DNA of 64,000 nucleotides from Mesorhizobium carmichaelinearum (GTDB taxonomy: Bacteria > Pseudomonadota > Alphaproteobacteria > Rhizobiales > Rhizobiaceae): assembly GCF_900199455.1 (NCBI RefSeq), contig NZ_FZQR01000008.1, positions 124,001 to 188,000 on the forward strand, read 5' to 3'. Positions 8,404-17,907 of the stretch are shown piece after piece. The notes below the pieces were generated by a model. The model saw only the letters and a program-made list of their open reading frames with translations, ran no database searches and was not told the DNA's origin. Both the position numbers and the translations under genes were made by a program. The stretch's first letter is position 1. Every line of letters starts with the position of its first letter.

Positions 8404-8856
8404 TTACTCCGCGTCCGGCGGGATGACGCCCTTGCGGAAGGCGAAGCAGCCATAGAAGCGGCGCTCGCCGGTCTGGATGACGCAATAGGCTTTTTTGGCG
8501 CGCTCGTAGAAGGCGTAGCGCTCCACGGAAATCATCGGCCAGGCTTTGCCTTCGGCCTTGTCGATCTCCTTTTGCACTTCCTTCTGCACCGGCGGAATCT
8601 CGTCCGGCTTGCCGACGATTTCCATGCGTGCGGCCGCGTCATCGACGAATGTGTCCAGGGGGTAAAGCGACAGCACCGCCTTGACCACTTGCGCCGCCGG
8701 CGCGTCGATGCGCAGGAGCTTGCCGTGCACGGTCTGCTTCGCCACCGAATCGGAGGGGAAATTGGTGTCGGCGATAATCAGGTCATCGCCATGGCCCATC
8801 GCCCGCAATGCCTGCAGCACGTCGGCATTGAGCAATGGATTGATGCCTTTGAGCAT
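8404..8856 (-). CDS. RbsD/FucU-family sugar mutarotase
   Basis: The 150-residue protein begins MLKGINPLLNADVLQALRAM GHGDDLIIADTNFP, the FucU/RbsD signature in which His22 and Asp27 neighbours shape the active site. It ends with the Tyr-rich motif (ERYAFYERAKKAYCVIQTGE). Family members interconvert alpha and beta anomers of L-fucose or ribose, feeding a kinase or dehydrogenase. Features are closer to FucU than RbsD. It sits between the ABC ATPase and the ribokinase, which supports a monosaccharide substrate. Confidence 0.88.
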   Translation of the reverse strand: MLKGINPLLNADVLQALRAMGHGDDLIIADTNFPSDSVAKQTVHGKLLRIDAPAAQVVKAVLSLYPLDTFVDDAAARMEIVGKPDEIPPVQKEVQKEIDKAEGKAWPMISVERYAFYERAKKAYCVIQTGERRFYGCFAFRKGVIPPDAE

Positions 8857-8898
8857 GATGGTCCTCGTGAAATGCGTTTGAGATCAGAGACGTTGAGA

Positions 8899-9954
<1,056 letters not shown>

Positions 9955-10051
9955 ATCTCCCCCATCGGCTCCAACTGGCCGTAGGCGCAGAAGCTAACCA
10001 ACGCGACCTGTCAGGGCAAGTCGGTCTCTTATAGATAAAAACCCAGCCTCG

Positions 10052-10080
10052 TTGACACGGCGTTTGGTTGTGAGAATAGT
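10052..10080 (+). promoter_or_regulatory. Candidate sigma-70 promoter of the sugar ABC operon
   Basis: TTGACA (10052-10057), a 17-bp spacer and AATAGT (10075-10080) lie in the 287-bp divergent region, about 160 bp before the binding-protein start. The -35 box is perfect and the -10 matches four of six consensus bases. The long leader between them and the gene shows no riboswitch I can name. Confidence 0.45.
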
Positions 10081-10241
10081 GGCGGGCGCTGGTCCAAATG
10101 TCGGCACCGATCCGCAATCGGGACTTTAATCGACGCAGGGTGGGGTCCTGCCTAATTCGTATCCGAGCCGGGAGCATCGTTGTGCTTCAGCGTCCGACAG
10201 GCGGCCACATCCATTCACACTGATTCTGGGAGGAATAGTCG

Positions 10242-11909
10242 ATGAGAACAGGTCTTTACGATAAACTGGTCCGTGCCGGCGCCACGCGGCGCGACATATT
10301 GAAGGGTGCGGCTAGCATGGCCGCGATCGCGGCGGCATCCGGCGCCGGGCTCGGCGCCTTGACGCGTCCTGCCTCCGCGGCAAGTGAACTTCGCTCGAAA
10401 ATCCTGCAGATTCCGGGCGTTGGCAAAGGCCAGCCGACCGATGCCGATTTCCAGAAGGTCGGCGAGCTCTGCCTCGAGGCGACCAAGGCCAATGTCAAGG
10501 AAGGCGAATTCGCCGGCGTTGAGCTGACCTTCATGGGCCTCAACAACCAGAACCTGCACAATGTGCTGTTCCGCGGCTTCCTCAAGCCGTGGGAGGCCTA
10601 TACCGGCGCCAAGATCAGCTGGATCGACCTGGCGCAGGCCGACTACAATGCCCGGCTGCAGCAGTCGATCGCCACCGGCACCGTCGACTTCGACATCATC
10701 GAGATGGGCGCGCCCTTCGAAGGCGATGTCTGCGGCAAGGGTCTCACCTCCGAGATGCCCGACTGGGTCAAGAAGCAGATCGATTTCGACGATCTGGTCA
10801 ATTATCTGAAGCCGCCGGTCGGCACCTGGGACGGCAAGCAGTATCGCGTCACCATCGACGGCGACACGCACAACTTCAACTATCGCACCGACGTGTTCGC
10901 CGATGCCGACCTCGCCAAGCAGTGGAAGGACGGCGGCGGGGCCGGAGAATGGGGCGTGCCGAAGACCTGGCAGCAGGTGCAGGCCGTGACCAAGTTCCTC
11001 AAGGGCAAGAAATTCAAGGGCCAAGACGTCTATGGCTATCTCGATGCGCCCAAGCCCTGGGGCGGTTTCGGCTTCTACTTCCTCGGCAGCCGCGCCACCG
11101 CCTATGCCAAGCATCCCGATGACAAGGCATGGCTGTTCGACGCCGACACGATGAAGCCGCGCATCAACAATCCGGCCTGGGTGCGCGCCATCCAGGACGT
11201 GATCGACGCGCTGCCCTCCGAGCCGGCCGACCAGATCAACGCCGACCCAAACACCACCGGCTTCCAGCAGTTCCTGGCCGGCACCGGCTCGATGATCCCC
11301 TGGTGGGGCGACATCGGCTCCAACGTCAAGACCAACGATTCCTCGGTCATCGGCGACGTCACCGGCTTCTCGATCCTGCCGGGCTCGGACGATGTCTACA
11401 ATTCCAAGACCGGCAAGTGGGAAAAGCTCGCCAGCGGGCCGAACTACTCGCCGAACTGCGCCTATCTCGGCTGGGGCGTCTATGTCATGGCCCGCGTCGA
11501 CAAGGACGAGAAGAAGAAAAAGGCGGCCTGGTCCGCAGCCGCCCATCTCGGCGGCAAGGACCTGTCGATCTGGACGGCGATGTACCCGTCCGGCTTCCAG
11601 CCCTACCGCAACTCGCATTTCGATATTCCGGAGTGGGTGGCGGCCGGCTACGACGAGGCCTTCATCACCTCGTACCTCAAGTCGGAAGGCGACAGCTACA
11701 ACCATCCGAACGCGGCGATTGAGCCACGCATCCCCGGCATCTTCCAGTACTATTCCGCCGCCGAGGACATTCTGGCCAACACCTTCGCCGGCAAGATGAA
11801 AGCGCAGGAAGGCGCCGATGCCATCGCGGCGGCCTGGGAAAAGCTCACCGACCAGATCGGCCGTGAAAAGCAGATCAAGCTCTACAAGGCTTCGCTCGGC
11901 CTGGCCTGA
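10242..11909 (+). CDS. Sugar ABC transporter substrate-binding protein with Tat signal
   Basis: Periplasmic family-1-type solute-binding protein of 555 residues, long for the family. The N-terminus carries a twin-arginine signal (ATRRDILKGAASMAAIAAAS; RR at 16-17), so it is probably exported folded. The mature part shows the binding-protein pattern (WIDLAQADYNARLQQSIATG; TGFQQFLAGTGSMIPWWGDI). The ribosome site GGGAGGAA is strong. A hairpin follows the stop, then two permease genes. A substrate larger than ribose is possible given the length. Confidence 0.9.
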   Translation: MRTGLYDKLVRAGATRRDILKGAASMAAIAAASGAGLGALTRPASAASELRSKILQIPGVGKGQPTDADFQKVGELCLEATKANVKEGEFAGVELTFMGLNNQNLHNVLFRGFLKPWEAYTGAKISWIDLAQADYNARLQQSIATGTVDFDIIEMGAPFEGDVCGKGLTSEMPDWVKKQIDFDDLVNYLKPPVGTWDGKQYRVTIDGDTHNFNYRTDVFADADLAKQWKDGGGAGEWGVPKTWQQVQAVTKFLKGKKFKGQDVYGYLDAPKPWGGFGFYFLGSRATAYAKHPDDKAWLFDADTMKPRINNPAWVRAIQDVIDALPSEPADQINADPNTTGFQQFLAGTGSMIPWWGDIGSNVKTNDSSVIGDVTGFSILPGSDDVYNSKTGKWEKLASGPNYSPNCAYLGWGVYVMARVDKDEKKKKAAWSAAAHLGGKDLSIWTAMYPSGFQPYRNSHFDIPEWVAAGYDEAFITSYLKSEGDSYNHPNAAIEPRIPGIFQYYSAAEDILANTFAGKMKAQEGADAIAAAWEKLTDQIGREKQIKLYKASLGLA

Positions 11910-11926
11910 TCGCAGCGTGAATCTGG

Positions 11927-11954
11927 GGTCCGGCGACGAAAGCCGCCGGACCCT
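11927..11954 (+). promoter_or_regulatory. Hairpin between binding-protein and permease genes
   Basis: Perfect 10-bp stem GGGTCCGGCG/CGCCGGACCC with an 8-nt loop, no T-run. Placement right after the binding-protein stop suits a structure that protects the 5' message so that binding protein is made in excess over permeases. Confidence 0.6.
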
Positions 11955-12007
11955 GCCTTGACCGGCGCCGCCGGTCGCGAAGTGCCTTCTGCAACCGGAC
12001 GAGACGC

Positions 12008-13129
12008 GTGGCTGACCAGATTTTGCCCACCAAGGATTGGCCGGCAAACGCCGTCCCATCCGATCTGATACCGCCAGGCCGCAAACGCTTGGGCTGGGCG
12101 GTGATGGCCGCCGCAACGCTCGGCCTGCTGGCAACGATCCTGGTCCAGATCCTCTACAAGAGCGAGGTCGACACGATCGGCTTCGAGACATGGCGCCCCG
12201 TGGTCTACGCCTATGTGCTGTGGGGCGTGGCACTCGGTATCGGCCAGGTTCTGACGCGCGGCGAGGACGGTCAGCGCGCGCTGTTCCTGCTGCCGGCGCT
12301 GCTGTTCACCATCGCCATGGTGATCTTCCCGACGCTGTTCGGTTTCTACATCGCGCTGACCGACTGGAATCTGTCCTCGTTCAGCGGGCGCAGGTTCAAC
12401 GGGCTCGACAATTTCTGGCAGATGCTGGCAGATCCCTACTATCGCAATGCGCTGTTCAACATGGTGCTCTATGTGCTGGCGGTGCTGGTCGAATATGTCA
12501 TCGCCTTCGGTTTGGCGCTGCTGCTCAACGCGCAGATCCGGGCGCGTAAATTCTTCCGTGTCGTCTTCCTGATGCCGCTGATGCTGTCGCCGGTCGCGGT
12601 GTCGTGGATGGTCGGCAAGTCCCTGATGGAATATCGCTTCGGGCCGGCGGCGACGCTGGCGCGCCATCTCGGCTGGGAAAACCCGGCCTTCTTCTCGGAT
12701 CCGATCATCGCCCGCATCTCGATCATGGTGCTGGATGCCTGGACCTTCATCCCGTTCATGATGATCATGCTGCTCGCCGGCCTGCAGGCGATGTCGCGTG
12801 AGATCCTCGAAGCCGCACGGGTCGACGGCGCCAATGCGTGGCAGACCTTCTGGCAGGTCACCTTTCCGCTGATGCTGCCGGTATCGGTGACGGCGGTGAT
12901 CCTGCGCATCATCTTCAAGCTGAAACTGGCCGACATCATTATCACCGTGACTTCGGGCGGGCCTGGTGGCGCCACCGATTCCGTCTCCAGCTTCATCTAC
13001 CGCGAATACCGCGACCGCTCCAATGTCGGCTATGGCACCATGCTGGCGATGGCCTATCTGGTCATCATCGTCGTGTTCGTGACCTGGCTGCTGAAATTCG
13101 CCAACCGCTTCGTGCGCAACGTCAACTGA
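12008..13129 (+). CDS. Sugar ABC transporter permease (MalF-like)
   Basis: Inner-membrane permease of 373 residues starting at a GTG. The first 100 residues hold two extra membrane segments ahead of a standard six-helix BPD_transp_1 core. The ATPase-docking EAA loop is ILEAARVDGANAWQTFWQVT. It pairs with the next gene as the two transmembrane subunits. The end FANRFVRNVN is typical of MalF-type partners. Confidence 0.92.
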   Translation: MADQILPTKDWPANAVPSDLIPPGRKRLGWAVMAAATLGLLATILVQILYKSEVDTIGFETWRPVVYAYVLWGVALGIGQVLTRGEDGQRALFLLPALLFTIAMVIFPTLFGFYIALTDWNLSSFSGRRFNGLDNFWQMLADPYYRNALFNMVLYVLAVLVEYVIAFGLALLLNAQIRARKFFRVVFLMPLMLSPVAVSWMVGKSLMEYRFGPAATLARHLGWENPAFFSDPIIARISIMVLDAWTFIPFMMIMLLAGLQAMSREILEAARVDGANAWQTFWQVTFPLMLPVSVTAVILRIIFKLKLADIIITVTSGGPGGATDSVSSFIYREYRDRSNVGYGTMLAMAYLVIIVVFVTWLLKFANRFVRNVN

Positions 13130-13140
13130 GCGGTGGGATC

Positions 13141-14058
13141 ATGAGCGTTCAAACCACCGAATACACTGTTTCCGAAATCCGTTCTCCGGCGAGCTTCATC
13201 ACCAGCCGCGTCTTCATCTATGGCGCGCTGGTGTTCTGGGCTTTCATCTGCCTGTTCCCGATCTACTGGACGCTAACGACCTCGTTCAAATCGGCGGTCG
13301 ACGTGACCCAAGGCCATCTGATCCCCTTCGTCGACTTCCAGCCGGACTGGAAGGGCTGGCGATCGCTCGGCCTTTCGCCGGATTCGATCTTCGAGACCTC
13401 CACGGTGCGTGACGAGTTCTTCAAGCGCTTCATGAATTCGGTCATCACCTCGGTCGGCGCGTCGAGCCTCGCCATCGTCATCGGCAGCCTCGCCGCCTAC
13501 GGCCTCACGCGCTACCGCTACAAGTTCGCCTGGTTCAAGAACGAGGACATCTCCTTCTTCTTCCTGTCGCAGCTGATCCTGCCGCCCGTGGTGCTCGCCC
13601 TGCCTTTCCTGGTGCTTTACCGGGAAGTCGGCCTGCTCGACACGCGCATCGGGCTGATCCTGCTCTACACGCTGATGGTGCTGCCGATCGTCATCTGGAT
13701 CATGCGCGACCAGTTCAATTCTATCCCCGTAGAGCTCGAGGAAGCGGCCCTCGTCGATGGCCTGTCGATCTGGGGGGCATTCTTCCGCATCGTCATGCCG
13801 ATCGCGCTGCCGGGCATGGTCGCCGCCTTCATCCTTGCGATGGTGCTGTGCTGGAACGAGTATTTCTTCGCCGCGCTTTTGACCTCGACCGACGCCAAGA
13901 CCATTCCCGTCATGGTGGCGAGCCAGACCGGCTCGCAAGGCATCAACTGGTGGTCGATGGCAGCGCTTGCCACGGCGGCGATTGCACCGCTGGCGGTCAT
14001 CGGCATTGCTTTGGAACGCTATCTCATCATGGGCATGACTGCCGGAGCCGTGAAGTGA
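13141..14058 (+). CDS. Sugar ABC transporter permease (MalG-like)
   Basis: Second permease of 305 residues with six predicted membrane segments. The EAA loop is ELEEAALVDGLSIWGAFFRI and the C-terminus LERYLIMGMTAGAVK is the MalG-type end. The start ATG at 13141 follows the first permease by 11 bp. Its stop overlaps the start of the next small gene (GTGA), pointing to one co-translated unit. Confidence 0.92.
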   Translation: MSVQTTEYTVSEIRSPASFITSRVFIYGALVFWAFICLFPIYWTLTTSFKSAVDVTQGHLIPFVDFQPDWKGWRSLGLSPDSIFETSTVRDEFFKRFMNSVITSVGASSLAIVIGSLAAYGLTRYRYKFAWFKNEDISFFFLSQLILPPVVLALPFLVLYREVGLLDTRIGLILLYTLMVLPIVIWIMRDQFNSIPVELEEAALVDGLSIWGAFFRIVMPIALPGMVAAFILAMVLCWNEYFFAALLTSTDAKTIPVMVASQTGSQGINWWSMAALATAAIAPLAVIGIALERYLIMGMTAGAVK

Positions 14059-14372
14059 CGAACCAATACTGGTTCGCACGCAACATCCGTGTCGGTTATG
14101 TCGGCCGCGACCGCTATGGCAAGGGCGTCATGCCGATCGCCTGGCAGGGCCGCGCCGTCATCGCCGGCTTTGTCGTGGCGATGCTGTCCGGCGGGCTGAT
14201 CATGCTGCTGATGGGCTTGTACACGCGGTTTTTTGCGCTCGGCATAGCGATCTTCGTCACCCTGGCCTTTGGCGGCGCCGGCACCTTCCTCTGGGCCGTG
14301 ATCACCAAAAGCGATCCGAACAAATCGAGGGTCGAGTATCTGGCCGAGCGGATCGAAGGCCGCCATCGCTGA
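14055..14372 (+). CDS. Small membrane protein of the ABC operon, 105 aa
   Basis: Starts at a GTG overlapping the permease stop by 4 bp. Two hydrophobic helices (near AVIAGFVVAMLSGGLIMLLM and FALGIAIFVTLAFGGAGTFL) lie between polar ends (MTNQYWFARNIRVGYVGRDR; SRVEYLAERIEGRHR). It is not a known ABC subunit. The tight coupling suggests an accessory role in the same transporter. Function unknown. Confidence 0.75.
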   Translation: MTNQYWFARNIRVGYVGRDRYGKGVMPIAWQGRAVIAGFVVAMLSGGLIMLLMGLYTRFFALGIAIFVTLAFGGAGTFLWAVITKSDPNKSRVEYLAERIEGRHR

Positions 14373-14373
14373 C

Positions 14374-14739
14374 CTACATGGCTTCGGACGGTGCAAAGAA
14401 GCAGTTCTCGTGCTCCTCAGTCGGATGCAGGCAGATGTGGAACCTATCGTCGCCGGACGGGATGACGCTATCGTAGGGTACGAAATAGCGGTTCTGGTGC
14501 GTGACTTTCTGGTGGTCTCCCGGCCGCAGGATGATGACGTAGCCGTCGGCCTGAGGCGTGACGGTCATACTGGGGATGCTGCCACACTCCCCCGTGACCA
14601 TATCTCCGTGACAACAGGCGGGCGGATAGGACCAACTCCTGTCTGCGTCATGTGCGAAAACATGGACATCCTCAAGCACCGCAGCCATGACGATCACGCC
14701 TGCCACGCTTGCCATGCGTCGGTTTCCGACCACGTGCAC
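14374..14739 (-). CDS. Secreted hypothetical protein with Cys/His-rich start
   Basis: The GTG start at 14739 is preceded by TTGGAG seven bases upstream and opens a signal-like segment (MHVVGNRRMASVAGVIVMAA). The mature protein has SYPPACCHGDMVTGEC, then repeated His and Pro blocks (RPGDHQKVTHQNRYFVPYDS; HICLHPTEEHENCFF). Such CCxG...C proteins are common small periplasmic rhizobial proteins of unknown role. A disulfide-stabilised or metal-binding fold is an inference. It is convergent with the ABC operon (1 bp gap). Confidence 0.65.
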   Translation of the reverse strand: MHVVGNRRMASVAGVIVMAAVLEDVHVFAHDADRSWSYPPACCHGDMVTGECGSIPSMTVTPQADGYVIILRPGDHQKVTHQNRYFVPYDSVIPSGDDRFHICLHPTEEHENCFFAPSEAM

Positions 14740-14832
14740 CGTATGGCTCCAAACGCCCTACGGTATCACTCTATCATATTACCAGTTACTAATGCAGGTC
14801 TCAGGCTCTCCTACCCCGTCTCGATGAGCTTG

Positions 14833-15579
14833 TCAGCCTGACCGAAGCGTCGCGCGCAAATGATCCATAATCATGGCAACGCCCTTGTGCCCGAGTTCCG
14901 CCGATGCGTCCTTGGCGCTTGCCGTATACCAGGCAGTATTGTCGGCGAAGCGGGCGGCATCGACTGCCTCCGGACATAGCGCCAGCATTAGCGATGTCTC
15001 GCCGATACCGGCATGGTCGAACGGGTACTTGCCGTTCATGGCGGCGGGCATCAGCGGATGCACCTGCACCCAGTTGAAGAAATTTTCGCCTGCGGCGTGT
15101 CCGGCATAATAGTCAGCCATGTCCTTCGAGCCCCACCAGCCCTCGCCGCGCTGCTTCTCGAGGAAGCGGAAGATCGCCTGGCGGCCGGCGGTCTTGAAGG
15201 CGAGATCGGTCGGCATGCCGGCGGCGAAGTTTTCCGTCTGGTGATGTATGATGGCGTGGATGTTGCGGAAGCCGATGCGCAGCAGGCTGTAGAACAGTTC
15301 CTCGCCGAACGGCGCCAGCTGATTGCCGCCGACCTGCACCGAGCCAGTACCTTCCGGCGGCGCCACCGCGTAACTCGCAGCGCCGTAGTAGAAGGGCGGC
15401 AGGATGACGATGTCCCTCTCCTTCTCGAACAATTCCAGAGCCTTGATGACGGCCAGCGTGTCCATGCCGACGGCCATGTGCTCGCCATGGTATTCGAGCA
15501 CGCCGAGCGGCAGGGCGACCGGCCAATTCTGCGCGATCGCCTTGCGGATCTGGTGCGGCAGCATCAGTTCATAGTGCAT
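14833..15579 (-). CDS. Creatininase-family protein in a sugar locus
   Basis: The 248-residue protein shows the creatininase fold signatures: GVLEYHGEHMAVGMDT, where Glu, His and Asp correspond to metal ligands of creatininase, and HAGIGETSLMLAL, giving a further Glu ligand. The usual NGHGGN loop is replaced by IIHHQTENF, so the substrate differs from creatinine. Family members open lactams, cyclic amides or act in cofactor pathways. Its stop-to-start neighbour is the SIS-domain gene (3 bp gap), so both are probably one transcript tied to the sugar pathway. Confidence 0.8.
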   Translation of the reverse strand: MHYELMLPHQIRKAIAQNWPVALPLGVLEYHGEHMAVGMDTLAVIKALELFEKERDIVILPPFYYGAASYAVAPPEGTGSVQVGGNQLAPFGEELFYSLLRIGFRNIHAIIHHQTENFAAGMPTDLAFKTAGRQAIFRFLEKQRGEGWWGSKDMADYYAGHAAGENFFNWVQVHPLMPAAMNGKYPFDHAGIGETSLMLALCPEAVDAARFADNTAWYTASAKDASAELGHKGVAMIMDHLRATLRSG

Positions 15580-15582
15580 GGT

Positions 15583-16209
15583 CTATTCCATGTTGGTGTG
15601 GCGGGCGCGCATGGCTTCGGGCGACGCACCGGTCAGGGATTTGAGCTTCAGCACCATCACCTCGAACAGCAGGAACAGCGCGCCTTCGAACACCGAGCCC
15701 ATCGGCAGCACCGATGTCTTTTGCGGTCCCTGGTCATTGGCCATGGTCTGGGCCGGGATGAGCAGCGTGGCGTCGGCCAGTTTTGCCGCACTGCCGTCGG
15801 CCTGGGCGCTCAGCAGCAGATTGGTCGCGCCGGCGTCGCGCGCGACGCGCATCAAGGTGAGCACCGTCGAGGTCTCTCCCGGCCCGGAACTGGCGAGGAA
15901 AAGGTCGCCAGGCCCCAGCGGCGGCGTGTTCATGTCGCCGACCACCGAGACCGGCAGGCCGAGATGATAGAGCCGCATGGCGAAACCCTTGACCTGCAAG
16001 GCCTCGCGGCCGCAGCCGTAGACGACGATCTGCCTGGCTTCGGCCAACAGCTTGCAGCCAGCGTCTATCTGGCGGTCATCCAACCGCGCCAGCACGGCGC
16101 CCAGTTCGTCGAGCGCGGTCTTGAACAGGTTTTCGTTCCGGTCGCCCACGGCAAACCCATCCTCCAAATCGTCCTGGGATTTTTCCACGAACAGCTTGAT
16201 TTCGTTCAT
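15583..16209 (-). CDS. SIS-domain sugar-phosphate isomerase-like protein
   Basis: The 208-residue product has one SIS domain: ARQIVVYGCGREALQVKGFA, then PPLGPGDLFLASSGPGETST (sugar-phosphate binding serines). Size and layout resemble 6-phospho-3-hexuloisomerases. It would isomerise or bind a phosphosugar made by the ribokinase of this locus. Start MNEIKLFVEK at 16209 is preferred over an ATG 81 bases further upstream, which would overlap the divergent promoter. Confidence 0.8.
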   Translation of the reverse strand: MNEIKLFVEKSQDDLEDGFAVGDRNENLFKTALDELGAVLARLDDRQIDAGCKLLAEARQIVVYGCGREALQVKGFAMRLYHLGLPVSVVGDMNTPPLGPGDLFLASSGPGETSTVLTLMRVARDAGATNLLLSAQADGSAAKLADATLLIPAQTMANDQGPQKTSVLPMGSVFEGALFLLFEVMVLKLKSLTGASPEAMRARHTNME

Positions 16210-16329
16210 GCTAGCAACCGCGAAAATGCGTGTCCAACGCTGTGCCACGCTTTTGCGGGGCCACAGGCGTGATAGTGTCATGTCAGACAAATCAGCTCAG
16301 ACAGATCAACCCCAGGAAAACTGCAGGAC

Positions 16330-17352
16330 ATGAAGACACGGCATTTCGACCGCATCGGCAATGGCGGCCTCACCTTTACGGAGCTCGGCTTCGGCACGGC
16401 ACCGCTCGGCAATCTCTACCGTGCCGTTTCGGACGAGGATGCCAATGCCACGCTTGATGCCGCCTGGGTGACCGGCTGCCGCTACTACGACACCGCGCCG
16501 CTCTATGGGCTCGGCCTGTCGGAAACACGCCTCAATGCGTTCCTGCGCGGCAAGAAGCGCGACGACTATGTGCTGTCGAGCAAGGTCGGCCGCCTCATGC
16601 GCGCCTGCCCGCCGGAAGAGCGCACGGGCATCGGCAAGTTCTTCGACACGCCGTCGCGCAGGGAAGTCTATGATTACAGCTATGACGGCGTCATGCGTTC
16701 GTTCGAGGCCTCGCTCGAGCGGCTCGGCGTCGACCGCATCGACATCCTGTTCGTGCACGATGTCGACATCTTCACCCATGGCAGCAAGGAGGCATCCGAT
16801 CGGCGCATCGAGGAATTCATGCGCTCGGGCTATTACGGGCTGCTGTCGCTGCGCGACCAGGGTGCGATCAAGGCGTTCGGCGGCGGCATCAACGAATGGC
16901 AGGTTGCCCAGACACTGGCCGAGCGCGGCGATTTCGACCTGTTCCTGCTTGCCGGGCGCTACACGCTGCTGGAACAGGAGGCGCTTGCCACCTTCCTGCC
17001 GCTCTGCCAAAAGCGCGGGATCGGCATCGTGCTGGGCGGCCCTTACAATTCCGGCATCCTGGCGACAGGACCGAAGCCCGGCGCCTACTACAACTATTCC
17101 GAAGCGCCGCAGGACATTCTCGAGCGGGTCGCCGGCATCGAGGCGGTCTGCAAGCGCCATGGTGTCAGGCTGATCGAGGCCGCGCTGCAATTTCCGGCGC
17201 TGCATCCGTCGGTCGTCTCGGTGATCCCCGGCGGCCAGCGGCCAAGCGAGGTCGAAAGCAACCGGTCACTGCTCGACGCGAAGCTGCCCGCGGCGCTCTG
17301 GGCGGACCTCAAGGAGGAAGGCTTGATGCGCGCTGATGCGCCGACCGCATAG
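16330..17352 (+). CDS. Aldo/keto reductase, probable aldose dehydrogenase
   Basis: The 340-residue TIM-barrel oxidoreductase carries the AKR tetrad: Asp and Tyr in YYDTAPLYG, Lys in LSSKVGR, and His in LFVHDVD. It closely follows the D-threo-aldose 1-dehydrogenase (L-fucose dehydrogenase) subgroup, including the start FTELGFGTAPLGNLY. With the FucU-type mutarotase nearby, oxidation of an L-fucose- or D-arabinose-like sugar to its lactone is a reasonable inference. It is divergent from the SIS/creatininase pair. Confidence 0.88.
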   Translation: MKTRHFDRIGNGGLTFTELGFGTAPLGNLYRAVSDEDANATLDAAWVTGCRYYDTAPLYGLGLSETRLNAFLRGKKRDDYVLSSKVGRLMRACPPEERTGIGKFFDTPSRREVYDYSYDGVMRSFEASLERLGVDRIDILFVHDVDIFTHGSKEASDRRIEEFMRSGYYGLLSLRDQGAIKAFGGGINEWQVAQTLAERGDFDLFLLAGRYTLLEQEALATFLPLCQKRGIGIVLGGPYNSGILATGPKPGAYYNYSEAPQDILERVAGIEAVCKRHGVRLIEAALQFPALHPSVVSVIPGGQRPSEVESNRSLLDAKLPAALWADLKEEGLMRADAPTA

Positions 17353-17387
17353 TGCGGCGATCATTCACCGCCGCAGGCGCAAAAATG

Positions 17388-17411
17388 AAAAGCCGGGCGA
17401 GCCCGGCTTTT
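17388..17411. terminator. Bidirectional terminator between aldo/keto reductase and HU genes
   Basis: Stem AGCCGGG/CCCGGCT with loop CGAG, flanked by AAA on the left and TTTTCT on the right, so it can act on both convergent transcripts. Confidence 0.75.
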
Positions 17412-17438
17412 CTGTCTCTCTGAAAAAGAAAAACGCGC

Positions 17439-17711
17439 TTAGTTGACTGCGTCCTTCAGGCCTTTGCCGGCCGAGAACTTCGGCACGGTGCGTGCCGGGA
17501 TCTTCACTTCGGCGCCGGTCTGCGGGTTGCGGCCGGTCGAGGCCGCACGCTTTGACACGGTGAAATTGCCAAAGCCGACAAGCCGGACATCGCCGCCCTT
17601 CTTCAGTTCGCCGGTGATCACGGAAAATACCGCATCGACCGCCGACTGCGCGTCACCCTTCGAAATGCTCGCGGCGTCGGCGACAGCGGACACCAGTTCG
17701 TTCTTGTTCAT
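17439..17711 (-). CDS. hupB: DNA-binding protein HU
   Basis: The 90-residue nucleoid protein has the full HU layout: MNKNELVSAVADAASISKGD helices, GDVRLVGFGNFTVSKRAAST, then the DNA-grasping arm RNPQTGAEVKIPA and FSAGKGLKDAVN. It bends and compacts DNA as a dimer. GGAAGGGA upstream fixes the start at 17711. Upstream lies lon on the same strand, separated by a terminator, as in many alphaproteobacteria. Confidence 0.97.
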   Translation of the reverse strand: MNKNELVSAVADAASISKGDAQSAVDAVFSVITGELKKGGDVRLVGFGNFTVSKRAASTGRNPQTGAEVKIPARTVPKFSAGKGLKDAVN

Positions 17712-17853
17712 AAAAATTCCCTTCCATGAGAACACCGGAACTAACGACTCATCCGGCAGGAAACGGACTTTAGAAAGAAGCGTTGCCGCAACCAAGTCGA
17801 AAAGGCAGGAAAAAAGCGGAAAAAGCCCGGAAATCCGGGGTTTTTCACATGAA

Positions 17854-17878
17854 AAAGCCGGGCGCGAGGCCCGGCTTT
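17854..17878 (-). terminator. Terminator downstream of lon
   Basis: Stem AAAGCCGGGC/GCCCGGCTTT with a 5-nt loop; on the minus strand it is followed by a T-run. It separates lon from hupB. Confidence 0.8.
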
Positions 17879-17907
17879 CCGTTTGTGCACTGCAACCTTA
17901 GCAAATA

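Noticed and set aside
10215-12233. 672-codon open frame on the minus strand across the binding-protein gene
   Set aside because: It is the antisense of a well-supported solute-binding protein; its composition is low-complexity, as expected of GC-rich shadow frames.
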